NCBI GenBank assembly: GCA_023415775.1
Contig: JAEZJM010000021.1
Span: forward strand, 124,001-188,000
DNA: 64,000 nt
Origin: Bacillota bacterium
Lineage (GTDB): Bacteria; Bacillota; Negativicutes; Sporomusales; UBA7701
Direction of reading: 5' to 3'
In this document: positions 42,694 to 51,443 of the stretch, in pieces
Layout of the letters: each line of letters starts with the position of its first letter
Position numbering within the stretch: the stretch's first letter is position 1
Notes under the pieces: generated by a model
Seen by the model: only the letters and a program-made list of their open reading frames with translations
Databases searched by the model: none
Told to the model about the DNA's origin: nothing
Position numbers and translations under genes: made by a program

Positions 42694-43748
42694 CCGACCG
42701 TCTGCACTCTTTACGCACCTTTATTGCCGGCCAGGATTTGGCCGCCGTCATCATCGCCAAGCCGGAAAACCGGCGCTATTTCAGCGGGTTCACCGGCTCG
42801 TCGGGCCTGTTGCTCGTCAGCGCCGACGCGGCCAAGCTGATAACCGACTTCCGCTATATCGTGCAAGCCGGGCGGGAGGCGCCCGATTTCACCGTCGTCC
42901 GCCACGGCAGCGACCTCTACGAGACGCTGGCGGCGGAGATAAAAGCCCTCGGCGGCGGAAAAATCGGCTTCGAAAGCGACTTCACCGCCTGGGACGCCTA
43001 CCAGAAAATGAACCGTTTCATCGTTCAGCCCGCCCCTGTGCAGTTGGACAAGCTGCGGATGGTGAAGGACGAGACCGAACTTGCGGCTCTCCGCACAGCG
43101 GTCAGACTGGCTGACGACGCCTTCAGCCACATCCTCGGCTATCTTCGACCCGGGATCAGCGAACGCGACGTCGCTCTCGAACTGGAATTTTTCATGCGGA
43201 AAAACGGGGCGGAAAAAGCCGCCTTTGGGATAATCGTCGCCTCCGGACCGCGTTCGGCTCTGCCTCACGGGCGGGCCAGCGAACGGATCATCACCGCCGG
43301 CGACTTAGTCACCATGGACTTTGGGGCTGTATACCAGGGCTATCATTCCGACATCACCCGCACGGTCGTCATCGGCCAAGCGTCGGCAAGGCAGCGCGAA
43401 ATATACGATCTCGTGAGCGCCGCCCAACAGGCCGGGCTTGATGCGGTGGCCGCCGGCAAGACGGGGCGCGAGGTCGACGCTGCGGCTCGCCGGGTCATCA
43501 GCGACGCCGGCTACGGTGACTATTTCGGCCACGGCCTCGGCCACGGCGTCGGGCTTGATATCCATGAGGATCCGCGCCTGTCGCCGATGGGCGGCGAAGT
43601 GCTTGCCCCCAACATGACTGTCACGGTTGAGCCGGGGGTATACATCCCCGACTGGGGCGGCGTGAGGATCGAGGACACTGTGGTTGTGACCGCCGGCGGC
43701 GCGCAGGTGCTTACGGCGAGCAGCAAGGAATTCATACAGATAAACTAG
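42690..43748 (+). CDS. M24 aminopeptidase (Xaa-Pro type)
   Basis: A 352-residue M24 peptidase with a creatinase-like N-terminal domain (RRYFSGFTGSSG). Metal ligands follow in order: D in MDFGAVYQG and SDITRT, H in GHGLGHGVGLDIHE, E in TVEPGVYIP and E in RIEDTVVV. It removes N-terminal residues before proline. It overlaps aroQ by four bases and precedes efp; the pepP-efp pairing is widespread. Confidence 0.94.
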   Translation: MTDRLHSLRTFIAGQDLAAVIIAKPENRRYFSGFTGSSGLLLVSADAAKLITDFRYIVQAGREAPDFTVVRHGSDLYETLAAEIKALGGGKIGFESDFTAWDAYQKMNRFIVQPAPVQLDKLRMVKDETELAALRTAVRLADDAFSHILGYLRPGISERDVALELEFFMRKNGAEKAAFGIIVASGPRSALPHGRASERIITAGDLVTMDFGAVYQGYHSDITRTVVIGQASARQREIYDLVSAAQQAGLDAVAAGKTGREVDAAARRVISDAGYGDYFGHGLGHGVGLDIHEDPRLSPMGGEVLAPNMTVTVEPGVYIPDWGGVRIEDTVVVTAGGAQVLTASSKEFIQIN

Positions 43749-43782
43749 TGGACAAAAAGACTAGTATATTGGAGGTTATGCA

Positions 43783-44340
43783 ATGATTTCAAGCAACGAT
43801 TTCCGTAACGGAACGACCATCGAACTTGAAGGCGGTGTCTGGCAGGTCGTCGATTTCCAGCATGTCAAACCCGGCAAAGGCTCGGCCTTCGTCCGCTCGA
43901 AACTTAAAAACATCAAAACAGGCGCCGTCGTCGAACGCACCTTCAATGCCGGGGAGAAAGTGCCCCGCGCACACCTCGACCAGCGCCAGATGCAGTACCT
44001 GTACGAAAGCGACGGGGCTTTCAACTTTATGGACAACGAAACATACGAGCAGATCGCCCTCAATAACGACCAACTGGGCGACGCCACGCGCTTCCTCAAG
44101 GAAAACATGAGTATCGGCGTCCTCTTCTTTCAGGGGGTCGTCATCGGCATTGATATGCCCAACTCGGTCGAACTGGAAGTGGTCGAGACCGATCCCGGCA
44201 TCCGCGGCGACACCGCCACCGGCGGCACCAAGCCGGCCAAGCTTGAGACCGGCTACGTCGTCAGGGTGCCGCTGTTCATCAACACCGGCGATGTGCTCAG
44301 GATCGATACCCGGTCGGGGGACTATATCGAACGCGCGTAA
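43783..44340 (+). CDS. efp: elongation factor P
   Basis: A 185-residue EF-P, which rescues ribosomes stalled at polyproline. Three beta-barrel domains; the modified tip lysine is K32 in KPGKGSAF. The C-terminal domain carries VVETDPGIRGDTATGGTKPA. The start ATG 43783 follows TTGGAGG. Confidence 0.97.
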   Translation: MISSNDFRNGTTIELEGGVWQVVDFQHVKPGKGSAFVRSKLKNIKTGAVVERTFNAGEKVPRAHLDQRQMQYLYESDGAFNFMDNETYEQIALNNDQLGDATRFLKENMSIGVLFFQGVVIGIDMPNSVELEVVETDPGIRGDTATGGTKPAKLETGYVVRVPLFINTGDVLRIDTRSGDYIERA

Positions 44341-44344
44341 TCAA

Positions 44345-44379
44345 CCGGAGGCTGTCATTCGTGACAGCCTCCATTTTTT
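44345..44379 (+). terminator. intrinsic terminator after efp
   Basis: A perfect 11-pair stem GGAGGCTGTCA (44347-44357) with TGACAGCCTCC (44362-44372), TTCG tetraloop, T-run 44374-44379. Confidence 0.95.
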
Positions 44380-44422
44380 GAACAGGCGGCGACCTCCCCG
44401 GAAGTTATGATTTCGTGCGTAT

Positions 44423-44438
44423 GTGGTAATACTACCAC
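44423..44438. promoter_or_regulatory. operator-like palindrome
   Basis: GTGGTAATACTACCAC, a perfect six-base inverted repeat with a four-base centre, 32 bases upstream of the zinc-ribbon gene start. The TGGT...ACCA arms recall GntR-family operators. No regulator gene is adjacent. Confidence 0.45.
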
Positions 44439-44469
44439 CAGCGCCGGATAGCCAAAAAGGGGGGTAATC

Positions 44470-44898
44470 ATGGGCAATATAAAGGAAAAAGTGGCTTATT
44501 TGCAAGGACTTACCAAGGGTCTGAATGTCAGCGGCCAATCCGCGGAAGGCAAATTGCTGCTCAACATGGTCGATGTGTTGCAAGACATGGCCGACGAGAT
44601 CGATTGCTTGCACTCCGGGCAGGACGACCTGGAAAACTATGTGGAGACCATCGACGAAGACCTCACCGATCTCGAGGAGGAGGTATTCGAGGATGTCCAC
44701 GACATCGAGACGGTTGAGGTGGATTGCCCCAACTGCCATGAGACGGTGGCGTTCGAATCCGACCTTTTGAACGAGGATGATATGGTCGAGGTCACCTGCC
44801 CCAACTGCGGCGAGGTGGTCTACGACAACACGCTCGATTTTGCCGACGCCGGGGACGAGGAGATCGTCTTCCGGCGCAGTATCCACCCCGGCGTATAA
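44470..44898 (+). CDS. CD1247-like zinc-ribbon protein
   Basis: A 142-residue protein found in Clostridia and Negativicutes between efp and spoIIIAA, sometimes misnamed as an AraC regulator. The N-terminal helical part (KEKVAYLQGLTKGL...) ends in an acidic coil (about residues 45-78), followed by a zinc ribbon with CPNC at 83-86 and CPNC at 106-109. No helix-turn-helix is visible. It has its own terminator. The position suggests, but does not prove, a link to sporulation. ATG 44470 follows GGGGGGTAATC. Confidence 0.78.
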   Translation: MGNIKEKVAYLQGLTKGLNVSGQSAEGKLLLNMVDVLQDMADEIDCLHSGQDDLENYVETIDEDLTDLEEEVFEDVHDIETVEVDCPNCHETVAFESDLLNEDDMVEVTCPNCGEVVYDNTLDFADAGDEEIVFRRSIHPGV

Positions 44899-44913
44899 TA
44901 AGCGCTGCCTGAC

Positions 44914-44946
44914 AAAAAATCCCGGCTGGCCGGGATTTTTGCTTTT
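44914..44946 (+). terminator. intrinsic terminator before spoIIIA
   Basis: AAAAATCCCGG (44915-44925) pairs with CCGGGATTTTT (44930-44940), loop CTGG, then GCTTTT. Confidence 0.88.
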
Positions 44947-45004
44947 CTGGCATAAAGTCCTTTTACCGCCAATATCTATGTAAAGAGAAAGGCGGGACAA
45001 AGAT

Positions 45005-46000
45005 ATGCCCTACAGCGATATACTAGGGAAAACCCTCTATCCGCTGCTCGCGCCGCCGCTGGCCGCCGCGCTCCGCGCCGCCCCGGCGGCGCTGCTGGCG
45101 CAGGCGGGCGAGGTCCGCGTCAGGGCCGGCCAACCGCTGCTCATCGTTGGGGGAGAGGGCGACGTATTTCTGGACGCCGCCGGCCGGCCGACCGACCCGG
45201 CGAAAGCGTACATCGCCAGTGGCGAGGATGTGGCAAAAACCCTACAGATCGTCAGCCGCAATTCGTTATACGCCTGCGAGGAGGAATTGCGGCAGGGTTT
45301 CCTGACGGTGGCCGGCGGCCACCGCATCGGCATCGCCGGGCAGGCGGTGCTGGCAGGCGGCGAGCTGAAAACCCTGAAACACATCAGCGCCCTCAACATC
45401 CGCCTGGCCAGGGAAATACCCGGCGCCGCGGATGCGGTGATGCCCTACGCGGTTGCCGGTCCACGCAGCGTGCGGAGCTGTCTCGTGATTTCACCGCCCC
45501 GCTGCGGTAAAACCACCGTGCTCAGGGATATGGCGCGGCAACTGAGCGGCGGCGTCGCCAGCCTCGGGTTCGCCGGCGTGCAGGTCGGCATAGTCGACGA
45601 ACGCTCCGAACTGGCCGCCTGTCGTGACGGCGTGCCGACAGCCGATCTCGGGCCGCGGGCCGATGTGCTCGACGGCTGCCCTAAAGCGGTGGGGATGCTG
45701 ATGCTCATCCGGTCGATGGCGCCCCAGGTCATAATCACCGACGAACTTGGCCGCGAGGGCGACGCGGCCGCCGTCCGCGAGGCCAGCCATGCCGGCGTCG
45801 CCGTCGTGGCCAGCGCCCACGGGCGCGATGCCGCCGATATCGCCGCCCGCCCCTTCATCGGGGAGCTGATCGCCGACCGGGTTTTCGAACGCTACATAAT
45901 TCTCGGCGACAAACCGACAGTCGGCACCGTGCGCGAAATCGCCGCCGCCGGCGGCGAAGTTGTCTATCGCCGGCCCGGGGGTATAAAAGCATGTGGGTAA
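45005..46000 (+). CDS. spoIIIAA: stage III sporulation protein AA (ATPase)
   Basis: A 331-residue secretion-type ATPase that powers the SpoIIIA-SpoIIQ channel between mother cell and forespore. Walker A SPPRCGKTT starts near residue 162, and GIVDERSELAAC and IITDELGREGDA follow. It heads the eight-gene operon. Expression by sigma-E in the mother cell is expected from the family; upstream (44950-44977) only a poor match exists. ATG 45005, weak AAAGGCGGG site. Confidence 0.95.
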   Translation: MPYSDILGKTLYPLLAPPLAAALRAAPAALLAQAGEVRVRAGQPLLIVGGEGDVFLDAAGRPTDPAKAYIASGEDVAKTLQIVSRNSLYACEEELRQGFLTVAGGHRIGIAGQAVLAGGELKTLKHISALNIRLAREIPGAADAVMPYAVAGPRSVRSCLVISPPRCGKTTVLRDMARQLSGGVASLGFAGVQVGIVDERSELAACRDGVPTADLGPRADVLDGCPKAVGMLMLIRSMAPQVIITDELGREGDAAAVREASHAGVAVVASAHGRDAADIAARPFIGELIADRVFERYIILGDKPTVGTVREIAAAGGEVVYRRPGGIKACG

Positions 46001-46512
46001 AACTGCTCGGCAGCGCCATGGTCATCGCCGCCGGCGCCGGACTCGGCTTCGGCCTGGCGCAGCGCTACAGCGAGCGGCCGCGGCAGATTGGGCAACTGAT
46101 CGGCTGCCTGACAGCGCTCGGCTCCTACGTAAATTACGCCGCCCTGCCGCTCGCCGAAGCTTTGTCCCGTGCCGCCGGCGGCCTGAACAGCCCGGTGGGG
46201 GACTGCCTGCGGCGGGCGGCAGCCAACCTCGCCGCCCGCGGCTGGCTTTCGCCGCGCGAGGCGCTGGAGGAGGCGCTGAGCGCCGGCGGGCGGCAGCTCG
46301 CCTGGGAGCGGCCGGAGCGGGAGACGCTGCTGCTTTTGGGCGCGAATTTAGGGGCGACCGGCCGCGAAGAGCAGCAGAAATATCTGGCGATGGTGCTCGA
46401 GGAGCTGCGGAGAATAGAACACGAGGCCCTTAGGCTGAGGGATCAGAACGTGAAAATGTATCGATATCTGGGCGTATGCGGCGGACTCGCGACGGCGATA
46501 CTGCTCGTCTGA
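45991..46512 (+). CDS. spoIIIAB: stage III sporulation protein AB
   Basis: A 173-residue membrane protein with helices at both ends (residues 4-22 and about 158-172), a cytoplasmic helical core resembling GspF, and REALEEALSAGG and GREEQQKYLAMVLEELRR segments typical of SpoIIIAB. It overlaps spoIIIAA by 10 bases. Confidence 0.93.
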   Translation: MWVKLLGSAMVIAAGAGLGFGLAQRYSERPRQIGQLIGCLTALGSYVNYAALPLAEALSRAAGGLNSPVGDCLRRAAANLAARGWLSPREALEEALSAGGRQLAWERPERETLLLLGANLGATGREEQQKYLAMVLEELRRIEHEALRLRDQNVKMYRYLGVCGGLATAILLV

Positions 46513-46528
46513 GAAAGGAGCTTTGGCG

Positions 46529-46726
46529 ATGAATCTCGACCTATTGTTCAAGATAGCGGGGGTGGGCATCCTGATCTCGGTCTTCCACACCGCCCTCAAG
46601 CAGGCGGGCAAGGAAGACATGGCCCATCTCTGCACCCTGGCTGGCTTCACCATCGTACTCTTCTGGGTGGTCCAGCTCCTCGGGCAGCTGTTCACCACCG
46701 TTCAGACCGTCTTCAAGCTCTACTGA
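46529..46726 (+). CDS. spoIIIAC: stage III sporulation protein AC
   Basis: A 65-residue protein with two membrane helices (about residues 5-22 and 35-58). KIAGVGILISVFHTALKQAGKE is the family signature. ATG 46529 is preferred over the in-frame TTG 46523 because of spacing to AAGGAG at 46515-46520. Confidence 0.94.
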   Translation: MNLDLLFKIAGVGILISVFHTALKQAGKEDMAHLCTLAGFTIVLFWVVQLLGQLFTTVQTVFKLY

Positions 46727-46737
46727 GGGCGGCCGGC

Positions 46738-47124
46738 ATGGAAATCATCCAGATCGTCGGCCTGGGCTTCATCGTCACCCTCCTCATCCTCATAATCCGC
46801 AGCCAGCGGCCGGAAATAGCCGTCCAGATCAGTATCACCCTGGCGACGGTGATCTTCCTCCTGGTGCTGGCAAAAATAGAGGTTGTCCTCAACTTGTTCC
46901 GCGACCTGGCGGACAAGGCCAGCGTCAGCCAGATGTACCTCAACACCATCCTGAAAATCATCGGCATCGCCTATATCACCGAATTCGGGGCCCAGGTCTG
47001 CCGCGACGCCGGCGAAGGGGCGATCGCCGGCAAGATAGAATTCGCCGGCAAAGTGCTCGTTATGGTCCTGGCCATTCCGATCATCGCCCTGGTATTGGAA
47101 ACGATTGTCCGACTCATTCCCTGA
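46738..47124 (+). CDS. spoIIIAD: stage III sporulation protein AD
   Basis: A 128-residue membrane protein with four hydrophobic segments, including QIVGLGFIVTLLILIIRSQRPE at the start and YLNTILKIIGIAYITEFG, both conserved in SpoIIIAD. It starts 11 bases after spoIIIAC. Confidence 0.94.
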   Translation: MEIIQIVGLGFIVTLLILIIRSQRPEIAVQISITLATVIFLLVLAKIEVVLNLFRDLADKASVSQMYLNTILKIIGIAYITEFGAQVCRDAGEGAIAGKIEFAGKVLVMVLAIPIIALVLETIVRLIP

Positions 47125-47135
47125 AGGTGGCCGCA

Positions 47136-48287
47136 ATGAGAATCGTGCTGACGGTGGCGCTCATATGCCTTTTCCTCCTGGCCCCGGTCCACGCCGCCCC
47201 CGGTGAGGCAGCCGGGGAGCTGGCGGACGCGCTATCCCTCGATGACGTTAACAGCTTCATCGGGAAAATCAACCGCGAACTTAATGAGGATATCCCGCTC
47301 TTAAGCGGCGAGACGATCCGCGGCATCGCCGCCCGCGGCTTTTCCTTCGACTGGGAGAGCATCAAACAGAATACGGCCGCCCGTCTGTTCAAGGAACTGG
47401 CCGCCAACGCCCACCTCATGGGCAAGCTGCTCTTCCTCGCCGTGCTCTGCGCCCTGCTGCAGAACCTGCAGAATTCGTTCGAGCACTCGGCCATTTCCTT
47501 GCTGGCCTACAGCATTTGCTACATCTTCCTGGCAGTCATCGCCCTGACCGCTTTCTATAATGCCATGGCCCTCGCCCGCGACACGGTCGGCAACATGGTC
47601 GGCTTTATGGAAGCGCTCCTGCCGCTGCTCATATCGCTGCTGGCCGGGGTCGGCGCCGTTACCACCGCAGCCCTGTTCACACCTCTGATGCTGTTCGTCG
47701 TCAGCACGGTCAGCATCGTCGTCAAGGACGTGGTTCTGCCGCTTTTTTTCCTGGCGGCTGTGCTGCAATGCGTCAATTTCCTGTCCGACAGATACCAGGT
47801 CAGCAACCTGTGCGGCCTCTTCCGCCAGGCCGGCATGGTGGTGCTGGGGCTGACCATGGTGGTTTTCGTCGGCGTCATCACCGTCCAGGGGGTGGCCGGC
47901 GGCGTCGCCGACGGGGTGGCGCTGCGCACCGCCAAATACGCGACAGCCACCTTTATCCCCGTCGTCGGCAAGATGTTCGCCGACACGGTGGAAATGGTGA
48001 TGGGGGCGTCGCTGCTGCTGAAAAACGCCATCGGCCTGTTCGGTATTGCCACCGTGTTCACCCTCTGCGCCCTGCCGCTCATCAAGCTGGCATCGCTTAT
48101 CGTCGTGATAAAGCTCGCCGGGGCGCTGGTCCAGCCGATGGGCGACGAGAAGATGGCCAAATGCCTCGATGGCATGGGCGATAACCTAATGCTTGTATTC
48201 GGCGGCGTGCTGGCGGTAGCGGTCATGTTTTTCCTGACGATCACGATGATCGTCGGCATCGGCAGTATGACGATGATGCTTAGATAG
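47136..48287 (+). CDS. spoIIIAE: stage III sporulation protein AE
   Basis: A 383-residue polytopic protein with a cleavable signal (residues 1-20, ending VHA), a periplasmic/intermembrane stretch, then about eight helices. TFIPVVGKMFADTVEMVMG is the family hallmark. ATG 47136 follows AAGGTGG; the GTG 47127 lies inside that site. It probably forms the membrane core of the channel. Confidence 0.94.
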   Translation: MRIVLTVALICLFLLAPVHAAPGEAAGELADALSLDDVNSFIGKINRELNEDIPLLSGETIRGIAARGFSFDWESIKQNTAARLFKELAANAHLMGKLLFLAVLCALLQNLQNSFEHSAISLLAYSICYIFLAVIALTAFYNAMALARDTVGNMVGFMEALLPLLISLLAGVGAVTTAALFTPLMLFVVSTVSIVVKDVVLPLFFLAAVLQCVNFLSDRYQVSNLCGLFRQAGMVVLGLTMVVFVGVITVQGVAGGVADGVALRTAKYATATFIPVVGKMFADTVEMVMGASLLLKNAIGLFGIATVFTLCALPLIKLASLIVVIKLAGALVQPMGDEKMAKCLDGMGDNLMLVFGGVLAVAVMFFLTITMIVGIGSMTMMLR

Positions 48288-48302
48288 GGGAGGGGGAGAG
48301 CC

Positions 48303-48896
48303 TTGCTGGCGGCCGTAACCGACTGGGTGAGAAATATCGTCATGGTCGTCCTGTTCGCCTCCTTCCTCGAATTGCTCCTGCCGTCGAGCGGCATGCAGCG
48401 TTTCGTGCGGGTGATAATGGGGCTGCTGATCCTGCTCGCCATCCTCGGCCCCGTCGTCGATATCCTCCAGAGCCGCGTGGCTCCGGAAGTGCCGGCGCTC
48501 GCCGGACAGAGCGGCCCGGCCGCGGACAGGGTGAGAAGCGGCGCGGAAGCCGTCGTCCGCGAGCGCGACCGGCTGGCGGGGGAACTCTATCGCAAAGACC
48601 TCGCCCGGCAGATACGGGCGGTGGCGGTCTCTGTCGACGGCGTCGCCGACGCGCGGGTCGCGGTCGAACTGGCGAAGGATGCCGGCGGACGGACCGGCGC
48701 CCTTGGTAAAGTCACCGTCTATGTCCTGCCGGGACTGTCCGCCGACGACAGGAAAGTGGCGAGGATTTCCCTCGGCCAGGGCGGCGAGGCGCGGACGGCC
48801 GAGTTGCGGCCGGCGCTCCGCGACAAGATTGTCCGCACCGTGTGCGAGCTTTACCAATTGTCGGCGGCACAGGTCGAAGTGGCGAAAATGAATTGA
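48303..48896 (+). CDS. spoIIIAF: stage III sporulation protein AF
   Basis: A 197-residue protein with two N-terminal helices (residues 11-30, 37-57; FASFLELLLPSSGMQRFVRVIMGL signature region), then a soluble ring-building-like domain. Start TTG 48303 after GGAGGGGGAG. The C-terminal part is hydrophilic with many Arg. Confidence 0.9.
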   Translation: MLAAVTDWVRNIVMVVLFASFLELLLPSSGMQRFVRVIMGLLILLAILGPVVDILQSRVAPEVPALAGQSGPAADRVRSGAEAVVRERDRLAGELYRKDLARQIRAVAVSVDGVADARVAVELAKDAGGRTGALGKVTVYVLPGLSADDRKVARISLGQGGEARTAELRPALRDKIVRTVCELYQLSAAQVEVAKMN

Positions 48897-48912
48897 GGAG
48901 GGAGGAGTGGCG

Positions 48913-49515
48913 ATGAGCGTTTTGGGAGAACTCATGACAACGACGAAAAAGGTGTGGCCGACCAGGCTGATGAAAGAGGGGGTCTTAAGTCCGCGTCTCG
49001 TGCTTCTCGGCCTTGTCGGCGTGATGCTCCTTGCTTTCGGCAGCATGTACGAAGCTCCGCCGGCGAGGCCGCAGCAGGTCGCGCCGGCCGAGCCGTCCAG
49101 GAGTGCGGCGGCGCCCCGCAGCTACGAAGAAGCGCTGGAGGCCAAGCTTGCCAACCTGCTCTCCCAGGTGAAAGGCGCCGGTTCGGTCGCTGTCAGCATA
49201 ACTCTCGAAAGCGGCCTCACCCAGGAATACGCCCGGAACACCGTCCGCGAAAGCCGCACCATCCAGGAGCGCGATACCTCGGGCGGCGTGCGGACGACAA
49301 CCGAAAACAAGGAAAGCGACCAGGTACTGCTTGGCCGCGATAACGGCATTGATCGCCCGGTTATGGTACGGGAAACAAAGCCGGCGGTTAAAGGCGTGCT
49401 GGTGATCGCCGAGGGAGCCGCCGACTCCGCGGTGAAAGCCAGCCTCACCAGAGCGGTCGAAGCCGGCCTCGGCCTCCCGCCCTATAAGATTACCGTACTA
49501 CCGCAGCGAAAGTGA
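48913..49515 (+). CDS. spoIIIAG: stage III sporulation protein AG
   Basis: A 200-residue single-pass protein (helix at about residues 31-48) with a Pro/Ala linker and a ring-building motif domain (EEALEAKLANLLSQVKGAGSV; GVLVIAEGAADSAVKASL). In B. subtilis it forms a large ring in the intermembrane space. ATG 48913 fits GAGGAGGGAGGAG better than GTG 48907. Confidence 0.94.
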   Translation: MSVLGELMTTTKKVWPTRLMKEGVLSPRLVLLGLVGVMLLAFGSMYEAPPARPQQVAPAEPSRSAAAPRSYEEALEAKLANLLSQVKGAGSVAVSITLESGLTQEYARNTVRESRTIQERDTSGGVRTTTENKESDQVLLGRDNGIDRPVMVRETKPAVKGVLVIAEGAADSAVKASLTRAVEAGLGLPPYKITVLPQRK

Positions 49516-49527
49516 GATGAGACCACT

Positions 49528-50055
49528 ATGAGAGTGCTGCTTTTGAGGAAAGCCGGGCGCCTGCTGACAGCCGCCGTCGGCGTTGCCGTCGTGCTGACCG
49601 TCGTATTTGCCGTGTATGCCTACGGGCGCGAGTACCGCAGCGCCAGGGTCGACCGGTCCAACGCCCTGCAGGTTATCAGGCCGGTCGCCGAACAGGCCGC
49701 CCCCGCCGTAAACGACTTCTACACCGAATACCGCCTGGAACGCGACCGGGTGCGGAGCGAACGCTCCGACCTGCTGCGCGAGGCCCTGAAAACCGCCAAA
49801 ACCGACGAGTCGCGGCAAAAAGCCCAGGACGCCGTGCTCAAACTGGTGCTGGAAAAACAGCGGGAGTCGGAAATGGAGAACCTCATCAAGGCGAGAGGCT
49901 TTGCCGACGCGCTGGTGTTTGTACGCGACAACTCCGTCAGCGCGGTGGTCAAGACTCAGACATTAAACCGGGAAGAGGTCATGCAGGTTGCCGACGTCAT
50001 CGGCCGGGTGAGCGGGACTAAGCCCGAGGACATAACGATCAGCGCGAAGCCATAA
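49528..50055 (+). CDS. spoIIIAH: stage III sporulation protein AH
   Basis: A 175-residue single-pass protein (helix at residues 11-32) with a charged coiled middle (about 70-118) and a C-terminal YscJ/FliF-like domain (KARGFADALVFVRDNSVSAVV). In B. subtilis it pairs with forespore SpoIIQ. No SpoIIQ gene is in the window. It ends the operon. Confidence 0.94.
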   Translation: MRVLLLRKAGRLLTAAVGVAVVLTVVFAVYAYGREYRSARVDRSNALQVIRPVAEQAAPAVNDFYTEYRLERDRVRSERSDLLREALKTAKTDESRQKAQDAVLKLVLEKQRESEMENLIKARGFADALVFVRDNSVSAVVKTQTLNREEVMQVADVIGRVSGTKPEDITISAKP

Positions 50056-50058
50056 TAG

Positions 50059-50086
50059 AAAAGCTGTCCGCCACGGACAGCTTTTT
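50059..50086 (+). terminator. intrinsic terminator after spoIIIA operon
   Basis: AAAAGCTGTCCG (50059-50070) pairs with CGGACAGCTTTT (50074-50085), followed by T and C. Confidence 0.88.
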
Positions 50087-50137
50087 CGGTTGCCGATAAA
50101 GTCTTACACACCGCCGGACCTTTCCGCGCAGTTATAT

Positions 50138-50167
50138 TTGCTAAGAAGCGGAAAAGTCTGGTATAAT
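50138..50167 (+). promoter_or_regulatory. promoter of asp23 operon
   Basis: TTGCTA (50138-50143), 18-base spacer, TATAAT (50162-50167); leader about 65 bases. Confidence 0.6.
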
Positions 50168-50236
50168 AATTCAGAGTTATAATGTGTCGCAAAAACCAAT
50201 ATATTTGTTGTAATCAGAACGAAAGGGAGAGCGGCG

Positions 50237-50632
50237 ATGGATAAGAAGCTCGAGAGGACTGAACATAACGATGTCGGCTCGATTCGGATCGCCGATGAGG
50301 TCGTGGGCATAATCGCCGGCATGGCGGCCACGGAGGTTCCGGGGGTGGCCGGTATGAGCGGCGGCCTGGTGGGCGGCATCGCCGAAATGCTCGGCAAACG
50401 CAACCTGTCGAAAGGTGTGAAGGTGGAAGTCGGCGAACGCGAAGCCGCCGTCGACCTGTTTATTATCGCCGAGTATGGGGTGCGCATCCCCGATGTGGCT
50501 CTCCAGGTCCAGGAGAACGTGAAGCGGGCTATAGAGTCGATGACCGGCCTCGATGTCGTAGAGGTAAACATCCACGTCCAGGGGGTCGGATTCGCCCCCG
50601 AAGCCAAGGACGAAGATGTTCGCGTTCGCTAG
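50237..50632 (+). CDS. Asp23/Gls24 family envelope stress protein
   Basis: A 131-residue Asp23-family protein (DUF322) with GSIRIADEVVGIIAGMAATEVPGV at the start, the usual family opening, and a C-terminal VVEVNIHVQGV strand. These proteins form a membrane-attached cytoplasmic meshwork, anchored by AmaP, which is encoded next. ATG 50237 follows AAAGGGAGAG. Confidence 0.94.
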   Translation: MDKKLERTEHNDVGSIRIADEVVGIIAGMAATEVPGVAGMSGGLVGGIAEMLGKRNLSKGVKVEVGEREAAVDLFIIAEYGVRIPDVALQVQENVKRAIESMTGLDVVEVNIHVQGVGFAPEAKDEDVRVR

Positions 50633-50644
50633 AAAGGAGCAATT

Positions 50645-51184
50645 ATGGGGATCTTTGACCGGATCATCCTTTCAATTTACACCTTCCTGCTCGCCTTTCT
50701 GTCGCTGGGCGTAATCCTCATCTCGCTCCGCCTCGTTTCTTTGGAGCAGGTGCGGACAAGCATCTCGCTCATTTACGGGCAATGGGAGGCCGGCATGGTC
50801 GCCGCCGTCTTCCTGTTGGTCAGCATCAGGCTGCTGCTGGCTGGGCTGCGCTCGCGGAGAAGCGGCAATACCATTATCCACCACAATGAGATGGGCGACA
50901 TCCACATCTCGCTCAAGGCGGTGGAAAACCTCGTCGAAAAGGCCGCCCGCCACGTGCGCGGCGTCAGAGGCGTCAAGGTGGTGGCAAACCACACCTCGGC
51001 CGGACTGAGTCTTCGGATCAAGGCCGTCATCAGTCCCGAAGGCAACATCCCGAGCGTCACCGCCGAAATCCAGCAGCGGGTGAGCGACTATGTAAAGAGC
51101 ACCGTCGGCGTCGACCTGGCCGATATGCACATCTTTGTCGAAAACATTTCCAATGACTTCAAATCCAAACATCGGGTGGAATAG
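50645..51184 (+). CDS. amaP: alkaline shock membrane anchor AmaP
   Basis: A 179-residue protein with two N-terminal helices (about residues 5-27 and 48-66), then an Asp23-like soluble domain (GDIHISLKAVENLVEKAARHVRGVRGVKV). It anchors the Asp23 layer to the membrane. It starts 12 bases after asp23 with AAAGGAG. Confidence 0.93.
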   Translation: MGIFDRIILSIYTFLLAFLSLGVILISLRLVSLEQVRTSISLIYGQWEAGMVAAVFLLVSIRLLLAGLRSRRSGNTIIHHNEMGDIHISLKAVENLVEKAARHVRGVRGVKVVANHTSAGLSLRIKAVISPEGNIPSVTAEIQQRVSDYVKSTVGVDLADMHIFVENISNDFKSKHRVE

Positions 51185-51196
51185 GAGGGTGGCTTC

Positions 51197-51424
51197 GTGG
51201 ACCGCAAGCTGATTGAGGAAATCTGGCAGCATCACAGCGGCAAGATCGTCGGCGTGATGATCGGCTTCACCCTCGGAGTACTTATCATCATTTTCGGCTT
51301 TTTCCAGACCATCTTCGTCCTGTTGTGCGTGATCGCCGGCTACATCGTCGGCAAACGCATCGACGAAAAAGAAGATATCATGGACATTTTGGACAAGCTA
51401 TTACCGCCGGGATACCACAGGTAA
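51197..51424 (+). CDS. DUF2273 membrane protein
   Basis: A 75-residue protein with two adjacent helices (KIVGVMIGFTLGVLIIIFGFF and the next), a DUF2273 hallmark, and an acidic DEKEDIMDILDKLLPPG tail. It always accompanies Asp23/AmaP. Start GTG 51197 after GGAGGGTGG. Confidence 0.92.
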   Translation: MDRKLIEEIWQHHSGKIVGVMIGFTLGVLIIIFGFFQTIFVLLCVIAGYIVGKRIDEKEDIMDILDKLLPPGYHR

Positions 51425-51443
51425 AAGAAGCGGAGGACGAAGC

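Noticed and set aside
43744..43765. Two ACTAGT hexamers before efp
   Set aside because: Short self-palindromic words ten bases apart; too weak to call an operator.
44950..44977. Possible sigma-E promoter of spoIIIAA (CATAAA ... CAATATCT)
   Set aside because: Only about half of the -10 consensus fits and the spacing is short, although sigma-E control is expected.
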